Both the position numbers and the translations under genes were made by a program. DNA of 55,690 nt, from the NCBI GenBank assembly GCA_020059915.1, contig JAGVBB010000003.1:104920-160609 (forward strand). The letters run 5' to 3'. Source of the stretch: Minisyncoccota bacterium (GTDB lineage Bacteria > Patescibacteriota > Minisyncoccia > UBA6257 > GWB1-50-10). The notes beneath the pieces are model-generated. The model searched no databases and was not told the DNA's origin. It saw nothing but the letters and a program-made list of their open reading frames with translations. Shown one piece after another: positions 50,928 to 55,690 of the stretch; position 1 is the first letter of the stretch; each line of letters begins with the position of its first letter.

Positions 50928-51254
50928 ATGATTCCTTATATTTCTATTTTTGTGGTTTTTCTGGGAATCGCAGTAAGCATTTTTATTGTTATACAAAACA
51001 TAAAACTGAAACGATCTCTTATTGGGTCTTTCTTCAAAAAATCATATAATCGTGCAACATTTGGGTCCATCTTTCTCCTATTAAGCTTCCTAACCGAACT
51101 TCTTGAAACACTGGGAATACTCGGCAGTATTGCCTATCCAATTCATCACATATTTCTTGTTATCTCAAGCGTTGCGTTTTTCTCTGTTGCAATAATTTTT
51201 CCTAAAGAGACAGAATCGATACTTTCTCAAAACAAGGAAGAGAAGGGTCTCTAA
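50928..51254 (+). CDS. Small membrane protein
   Basis: 108 residues with TM segments at about 4-25, 42-60 and 68-88. MIPYISIFVVFLGIAVSIFI, then a basic stretch (KLKRSLIGSFFKKSYNR). Unknown function. TATAAT at 50908-50913 and no SD, so a very short or absent leader. Its end overlaps the stop of the converging gene by 4 nt. Confidence 0.6.
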   Translation: MIPYISIFVVFLGIAVSIFIVIQNIKLKRSLIGSFFKKSYNRATFGSIFLLLSFLTELLETLGILGSIAYPIHHIFLVISSVAFFSVAIIFPKETESILSQNKEEKGL

Positions 51255-52078
51255 ATATTCTTTCCGCATACCATAGCAATCTCTGCTAAAATTTTTATGC
51301 GTTGTTTTTCTTGTATATTCGCAATCAAAAACGCATTTGGTTTTTCTTGAACATCTTTGCAGGTGATAATTCCTCCATCAAGCCACAGACGTCTTTGAGC
51401 GGTGGTAACACTTTGCAAACAGGTAATGGGGTGTAATTCCGCCTGCTCTACCAAATGTTGCAAACTCCCTTCCTTGGGATAACTCCATCCTACTGCATGC
51501 ATTCCCGAGCATCGCGCATACTGAATTGCATCATATGAAAGCTTTGTGTTTGTCACCAACCAAACCTCGGTGAATCCATGAATATCTTTTAAATCTTCAA
51601 ATCGTGCCTGTACATACAATGCAACTTTCACATCTGACTTTATTTCCTGCGCATGATGGAATTTACACTCAACCATAATTTTTCTGTCTCCTTTTACCGC
51701 GACAACATCTACCTCGTGTTGTACACATTTCCCTGATAACACAACACTTGTTTCAACAGAAAATCCCTGTACTTTGAATACCTGTCCCACAAGGTCTTCG
51801 AATGGATGCCCATCCGGTCCCAATTCCATAATTGCCTTTCTGAGCCCATAACGTCCCGCTGATCCCTGTTCTTTACTGTGTAAATGAGAAAACGCAAGAC
51901 GATATATCTCACTTGTGGGAATTCCATCACGGATATGCGTCTTTACATACTCCACCGTTTCATCAATAAGATGTGGGACAACAGCTGCATGCTCTAATGC
52001 GTTTCTTAATTTTTGTTCAGAGAACTGTTCACGTTCTCCTGATAATTTGGTTACATATAACTCAGTCATTCTATTCAT
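51251..52078 (-). CDS. ATP-cone plus PD-(D/E)XK nuclease-like protein
   Basis: 275 residues. N-terminal ATP-cone-like domain (1-85: VTKLSGEREQFSEQKLRNAL, SEIYRLAFSHL), then a restriction-endonuclease-like core VQHEVDVVAVKGDRKIMVEC with D and E-C-K catalytic residues, and TEVWLVTNTKLSYDAIQYAR. This architecture resembles Mrr/YraN-like nucleases regulated by nucleotides; a role in DNA defence or repair is inferred. Starts at MNRMTELYV or the Met three residues later. Confidence 0.8.
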   Translation of the reverse strand: MNRMTELYVTKLSGEREQFSEQKLRNALEHAAVVPHLIDETVEYVKTHIRDGIPTSEIYRLAFSHLHSKEQGSAGRYGLRKAIMELGPDGHPFEDLVGQVFKVQGFSVETSVVLSGKCVQHEVDVVAVKGDRKIMVECKFHHAQEIKSDVKVALYVQARFEDLKDIHGFTEVWLVTNTKLSYDAIQYARCSGMHAVGWSYPKEGSLQHLVEQAELHPITCLQSVTTAQRRLWLDGGIITCKDVQEKPNAFLIANIQEKQRIKILAEIAMVCGKNI

Positions 52079-52143
52079 TGTACCACCATTCTATTATCTC
52101 AATCTCCAGTTTTGTATTTCTAATTTTGGATTTGTTTTTCTCC

Positions 52144-52174
52144 AAGGTCGGACCTCCGAAGGAGATCCGACCTT
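52144..52174. repeat. Hairpin repeat with AAGGTCGGA arms
   Basis: AAGGTCGGA/TCCGACCTT arms with an inner CCTCCGAAGGAG stem and T-run on plus. No plus-strand gene ends here, so a dispersed element rather than a terminator is likely. Confidence 0.55.
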
Positions 52175-52226
52175 TTTATATTGGTCCGTTATATTTTTCC
52201 CTTCCATTACAAGCCCCGTGTTCGTC

Positions 52227-52246
52227 ATTCCCGCGCAAGCGGGAAT
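52227..52246. repeat. ATTCCCGCGCAAGCGGGAAT REP-like palindrome
   Basis: 8-bp arms around GCAA; of the common GTCATTCCCGC-type dispersed palindrome. Next to GCCTGCCGTAAGCAGG. 52079-52312 holds only such repeats. Confidence 0.65.
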
Positions 52247-52312
52247 CCATACTGATAATCTTTCAATTCCGCCTGCCGTAAGCAGGTTTCAATCCTTCAA
52301 TGTTTCAATATT

Positions 52313-52345
52313 AAACTAACGATAGCTAATAGCTATCGTTAGTTT
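52313..52345 (-). terminator. 15-bp perfect palindrome overlapping the end of the CDF gene
   Basis: AAACTAACGATAGCT/AGCTATCGTTAGTTT with AAT loop. Includes the stop codon of the transporter gene. Confidence 0.65.
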
Positions 52346-53349
52346 AACTCAATATCAATATGTCGTATGGAAGGATACTTTGCCTCAATCTGCTTTTCTA
52401 TTTCATCAATTCGTTTTCCCACCAGTCGTGGAACACGATCCGCATAATCAGCAACAAATTTTTTGAACTCCTCATAATCGCCCTTCACATCTTCGTATGC
52501 CTCTCGTAATGGATATGATTGGGAAAGCTCCTTGAGTAGTGCATTCCCATTAAACTCAATCTCACACTTCACACGGTAAATGCCAACATCAAGCACCATT
52601 GATTTAAAATCAATTACCTTCTCAATTGCTGGATCTTTTTCGAGCAACTCAACAATTTCCTCTTCAATATCCTCAGGGATAGAATGTCCGATTAAGTATC
52701 GTTTGTTTTTATAAATAAGAAGTATGGCAACCATGCCAAGTAACGAACCAATAACAATGGAACCCAAAGAATCAAATAATTGGTTCCCTGTATATATCGT
52801 GAGCCCAATAGACGCACCCGCAATAAATACTCCAAGTACTGCTATGCCATCTTCAAAAACAACAGCAAGTGTGGATGGATCTCCTTCTTGAAAAATCTTC
52901 ATCAATGATTGCTTGTGTTTGTGTCTCCGTTTTAATTCGCGTACGGCAATATATAATGTTGTCGATTCAATAACAAATGAAATAAATAAAACAAAAAACA
53001 CTATTGGATGATACTCAATCTGATGTGGTTCAATCAGTGAGGTAATACCATGATAGATGGTTACTCCGGCACCAATAAAGAAAATGCCACATGCAGAGAT
53101 AAGTGCCCAAAAGAAACGCTCCTTTCCATATCCATAGGTAAATTCATCATCAGCCTTCTTTTGTGACTTGATAATACCAATTAAAAGGAACGACTGATTT
53201 GCTGTATCCGCAACACTGTGGATTGCCTCGGAAAACATCGCACTAGACCCAGAAATGAAAGCAGCCGCGAACTTAATCACGGCAACGATAATATTTCCCA
53301 ATAATGCTACTAAAACTGAAAATAATCCCGATATGTTTTTTGATCTCAT
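52339..53349 (-). CDS. Cation diffusion facilitator (CDF) transporter
   Basis: 336 residues. Six-TM CDF core: SSAMFSEAIHSVADTANQSF (metal-site D and H motif on TM2), FVIESTTLYIAVRELKRRHK, VVFEDGIAVLGVFIAGASIG (TM5 metal-site E-D). A C-terminal cytoplasmic domain (ALLKELSQSYPLREAYEDVK) ends IEAKYPSIRHIDIEL. Exports Zn2+ or related divalent cations by H+ antiport; specificity unresolved. Confidence 0.92.
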   Translation of the reverse strand: MRSKNISGLFSVLVALLGNIIVAVIKFAAAFISGSSAMFSEAIHSVADTANQSFLLIGIIKSQKKADDEFTYGYGKERFFWALISACGIFFIGAGVTIYHGITSLIEPHQIEYHPIVFFVLFISFVIESTTLYIAVRELKRRHKHKQSLMKIFQEGDPSTLAVVFEDGIAVLGVFIAGASIGLTIYTGNQLFDSLGSIVIGSLLGMVAILLIYKNKRYLIGHSIPEDIEEEIVELLEKDPAIEKVIDFKSMVLDVGIYRVKCEIEFNGNALLKELSQSYPLREAYEDVKGDYEEFKKFVADYADRVPRLVGKRIDEIEKQIEAKYPSIRHIDIELN

Positions 53350-53425
53350 AGAGCACCACGGATGCCCGCAGTGAATATGTTCATTCTAGCGTAAACTACC
53401 TATTTTTTCAATCAAACCACTTTAT

Positions 53426-54361
53426 TTAAAATTCTCTTTGACTCTCCAGTATCTTATCCACCTTTAGCCAGACCTGCTTTCGCATCATAATGAAATCGAT
53501 AGTGTGTTTGTTTTTTAAATCAGGGATTTCAAGCGCGTGAGAAAATAATAATCGTGATTGCTCATCAATACTTATAAACATCGTTTTCCCCTCGTTAAGA
53601 TCAATCCCCACGAGAAATATATAATCCAATCTGTCTTCTTTTCGTATTCGTTCCAATGCCACAACTAATTCATTCCATAACTTTGTTATTGTTTCATCAA
53701 GGTTGGCAATCTCAATCTGTCCAATACCAACCCGCTTTCCATTAATTGGTTTCGCAAAAAAATCTTGAAATATAACGTGATATAAATTTTTTGGAGTGAG
53801 TTTTGATTTCGAACTAAACATTTGCTCTATGTAATTATCAGGAATATCTAAAAACGATTTCAAATATGTTGCTGCGTCAATATCTCTTTGTGTGGTAATG
53901 GTATTTTTAAAATTTACGGTGTTAGAAATAATCGCAGAGTAAAGATAGATAATCGCCTCTTTTGAAGGAATAAAATGTTCTTGTTGAAATTTTTCGGTTA
54001 TCAGTGTTGCACATGAACCCACAAGCTCAATTGTTTTTTGTGCATGTATAAACGTCTCGGTAAACACTAATGGATGGTGATCAATTACTTCTATTACCTT
54101 TTCAGGAATAATTGTTTTTTCCAACTCATCGGGGTCTGCAGCATCTACCAATACAAATTGGCTATCCTCAGGGAATCCATCAGTATGTTTCTCAACGGGA
54201 AAATATTTGGTATATTGTTTCACAAATTCAACCTCCAAACCTAAGTCGCCATAATATATAGCTTGTGCCCGTTTCTCTTCTTTGTTTAAAAATTCCGAAT
54301 ACGCAATTGCACATGCGATGCCGTCCAAATCCGGACTGTCGTATGAAGTAACGAAAATCAT
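53426..54361 (-). CDS. DHH-DHHA2 phosphoesterase, family II pyrophosphatase-like
   Basis: 311 residues. TSYDSPDLDGIACAIAYSEF (D-x-D motif), FVLVDAADPDELEKTIIPE, VIEVIDHHPLVF (DHH), VGSCATLITEKFQQE, LYSAIISNTVNFKN. A DHHA2-like C-terminal part is less clear. Mn-dependent inorganic pyrophosphatases share this layout; the first motif differs from the canonical H-x-x-P-D-x-D-x, so the substrate is uncertain. Confidence 0.8.
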   Translation of the reverse strand: MIFVTSYDSPDLDGIACAIAYSEFLNKEEKRAQAIYYGDLGLEVEFVKQYTKYFPVEKHTDGFPEDSQFVLVDAADPDELEKTIIPEKVIEVIDHHPLVFTETFIHAQKTIELVGSCATLITEKFQQEHFIPSKEAIIYLYSAIISNTVNFKNTITTQRDIDAATYLKSFLDIPDNYIEQMFSSKSKLTPKNLYHVIFQDFFAKPINGKRVGIGQIEIANLDETITKLWNELVVALERIRKEDRLDYIFLVGIDLNEGKTMFISIDEQSRLLFSHALEIPDLKNKHTIDFIMMRKQVWLKVDKILESQREF

Positions 54362-54486
54362 CTCAATCAGTATAGGGGGTTTTGGAAAATCGTTCTAGCG
54401 CGTTTCGGTTATACTTGCCCGAAGATGTTCCCCTTTGGCAAAAAATGTTTTTAAACATTTAGTCATGATAAAGTGCGTTATTGTAT

Positions 54487-55092
54487 TTATTCCTTATCTG
54501 TAAATAGTATGAGCCGTTTTGAATAACTTTTTTTGGTTTTATCCCAAACTCCCCCGCACGTAATTAGATTGAGATGTGCTCCATTATCACTTGAACCGAA
54601 TACAGGTGAAGCATCGTCGTTCTCTCCAAGTATTCGAATTTCTCGTACCACAAAAGTTGTGAGTGTATCTTTTTCATCTTTGATAGATAATTTGTCCCCT
54701 TTCTGCAATTTATTTAAATTATCAAATACTGCAGGAATATTATTTTTCCAACCGTAATGTCCAGAAATAACTGCACTTCCTATTTCCCCCGGACGCGGAC
54801 CAAGATTGAACCATGCTACCTCGTTTGGACCCTTTGGTGCATCCATTGCTCCCTGTGATGTCATTCCCACATATATGACTACCGCATCAACTTTGATTTT
54901 TGAAATTATCAGTCGAACCGGGCGACCTATAGATACTTGTTCTTTTTTTGAAGCGACAAACATACTTCCAACTTGTGCTTCAAAACCATTTTGATCCTCA
55001 GGAAGAATATTTAAAATAAATACAAAAAGGAGTACAACTCCGATAATTACAGTCATTAATAATGGGCGTCGTGATAATATTTGAGATTTCAT
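54487..55092 (-). CDS. Sortase (class F-like)
   Basis: 201 residues. N-terminal TM anchor (about 10-28), then the sortase barrel: IGRPVRLIISKIKVDAVVIY, catalytic His in VISGHYGWKNN, VFDNLNKLQKGDKLSIKD, catalytic Cys in LNLITCGGVWDKTKKSYSKR with the essential Arg just after. Class F-type features (short, G-x-L-x-L-I-T-C) are evident. It anchors LPxTG proteins; the neighbouring gene encodes such a substrate. Confidence 0.93.
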   Translation of the reverse strand: MKSQILSRRPLLMTVIIGVVLLFVFILNILPEDQNGFEAQVGSMFVASKKEQVSIGRPVRLIISKIKVDAVVIYVGMTSQGAMDAPKGPNEVAWFNLGPRPGEIGSAVISGHYGWKNNIPAVFDNLNKLQKGDKLSIKDEKDTLTTFVVREIRILGENDDASPVFGSSDNGAHLNLITCGGVWDKTKKSYSKRLILFTDKE

Positions 55093-55111
55093 AAATGTTA
55101 AAAAGGTTGTT

Positions 55112-55140
55112 AATAGAAAAGCCCCACCTTGGCGGGGCCT
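55112..55140 (-). terminator. Intrinsic terminator of the LPxTG gene
   Basis: GGCCCCGCCAAGGTGGGGC hairpin with TTTTCTATT on minus. A second GCCTAAGGC hairpin lies adjacent. Confidence 0.75.
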
Positions 55141-55179
55141 CTATTGCCTTAGGCCAAGCACATGTTATTCTCCTAACAT

Positions 55180-55690
55180 CTAGACTGTTCGTTTTCTTAG
55201 CATTAGTGCTAATAAAGAAATAACGAGAGTCACCGCACCACCCCACAATACATTTGTGTTACTAATTGGAGGGAATCCAGTATTTGGGAGTCCAGGTGTG
55301 GCGACAAGAACAGTGGCAAATGCATATCCAATTGCAGTAAATCCGTTTCCCTTCCCCTCAGCAGTCACCGTGTTTCTTGTCGAAACAGTAATTTTTGTTT
55401 GGCATGCGTATGACCAAGATTCTCCAGGATCAAGAAGTGTATTGTTATTTGCATCACCAAACGGATTGGACATTGTTGCACATTTATCATCAGTTACCGT
55501 TACATCACGCATTGAAACAGTACCTGGGTTCGTCACTCTGTATGAATACATGACGTTTCCACCACCATATGGAAACGGAGTCAATCGACTTGGAATCTTT
55601 GTTATATTTATCAACGGAGCAACAAGGCCTCTGGTAGAAGTAGGAGAAGAACTCCCACCAGTGTTGGGTAGGGCTGGCGATGGAACACCA
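55180..55690 (-). CDS. LPxTG surface protein with DUF11-like domain (partial, N-terminus off the window)
   Basis: The C-terminal 169 residues of a longer protein whose frame runs to the window edge; internal TTG 55612 is not a start. A DUF11/CARDB-like repeat (VMYSYRVTNPGTVSMRDVTV, then DPGESWSYACQTKITV) precedes the sorting signal LPNTGF, a TM helix (LWGGAVTLVISLLALML) and a basic tail RKRTV. An additional LPNTGG lies upstream in a Ser/Pro/Thr linker near 55660. Likely the sortase substrate. Confidence 0.9.
   Translation of the reverse strand, partial: GVPSPALPNTGGSSSPTSTRGLVAPLINITKIPSRLTPFPYGGGNVMYSYRVTNPGTVSMRDVTVTDDKCATMSNPFGDANNNTLLDPGESWSYACQTKITVSTRNTVTAEGKGNGFTAIGYAFATVLVATPGLPNTGFPPISNTNVLWGGAVTLVISLLALMLRKRTV

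Overview
The window is about 55.7 kb of AT-rich bacterial chromosome. The gene set suggests a Patescibacteria/CPR genome, probably a Parcubacteria (Paceibacteria)-like lineage. This is inferred from trimmed-down housekeeping proteins (an Obg without its C-terminal domain, a RecQ ending at the zinc module, an RF2 without domain 1), many tiny orphan genes, a SWIB-domain protein, a class F-type sortase with an LPxTG protein, and two diversity-generating retroelements (DGRs). No IS transposase, CRISPR array or plasmid/phage structural module was recognised.

Layout. 1-6.3 kb: partial SPFH protein, SNase-like nuclease, small orphan genes, an unassigned structured RNA, minimal RecQ. 6.3-15 kb: Obg, small membrane and orphan genes, a DUF218 protein, an acyltransferase, and the prfB-ftsE-ftsX block. 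15-18.8 kb: tRNA-Thr(CGT), RNase P RNA, Nudix protein, RNase HI, DHH phosphoesterase. 19-33 kb: a long run of mostly monocistronic minus-strand small genes, each with its own promoter and hairpin terminator, interspersed with pgk, a GIY-YIG gene, a FAD oxidoreductase and coaD. 33.3-37 kb: DGR1, in order target gene, Avd, TR, RT. 37-42 kb: small genes, then 5S and 23S rRNA (minus strand) and a second structured RNA. 42.4-45 kb: DGR2. 45-55.7 kb: Pcm, a triple-repeat membrane protein, a 927-residue metallophosphoesterase-like protein, Ddl, an ATP-cone/PD-(D/E)XK protein, a CDF transporter, a DHH-family pyrophosphatase-like protein, a sortase and its LPxTG substrate (partial).

Main result. Both DGRs show the A-specific TR/VR mismatch signature. 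DGR1: 15 of 15 mismatches fall at template adenines. DGR2: 14 of 15. DGR1's variable protein is a type IV pilin-like protein (class III prepilin motif) fused to a C-terminal FGE/C-type-lectin-like domain carrying the variable repeat, so the retroelement would diversify the end of a surface filament or pseudopilin. DGR2 has a small, apparently cytosolic target. Its Avd gene is inverted relative to RT and TR, and the Avd frame opens across a 13-C homopolymer that puts the only upstream ATG out of frame by one base, a possible phase-variable switch or a sequencing error. The two cassettes flank the 23S-5S genes.

Second result. About twenty genes, most of them small orphans and including the DGR2 target, share one promoter-leader module: TTGnnA, 17-18 nt, TATAAT-like -10, about 6-8 nt, then (A)TCATTAAyAAC at the expected transcript start, then a strong SD. 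A different set of genes appears leaderless (TATAAT, 6-8 nt, ATG). A GIY-YIG gene is bracketed by 13-bp inverted repeats that also occur alone near ftsE, which looks like a small mobile unit.

Starts were chosen from SD and promoter positions. All function calls come from motif recognition by eye; no database search was run.
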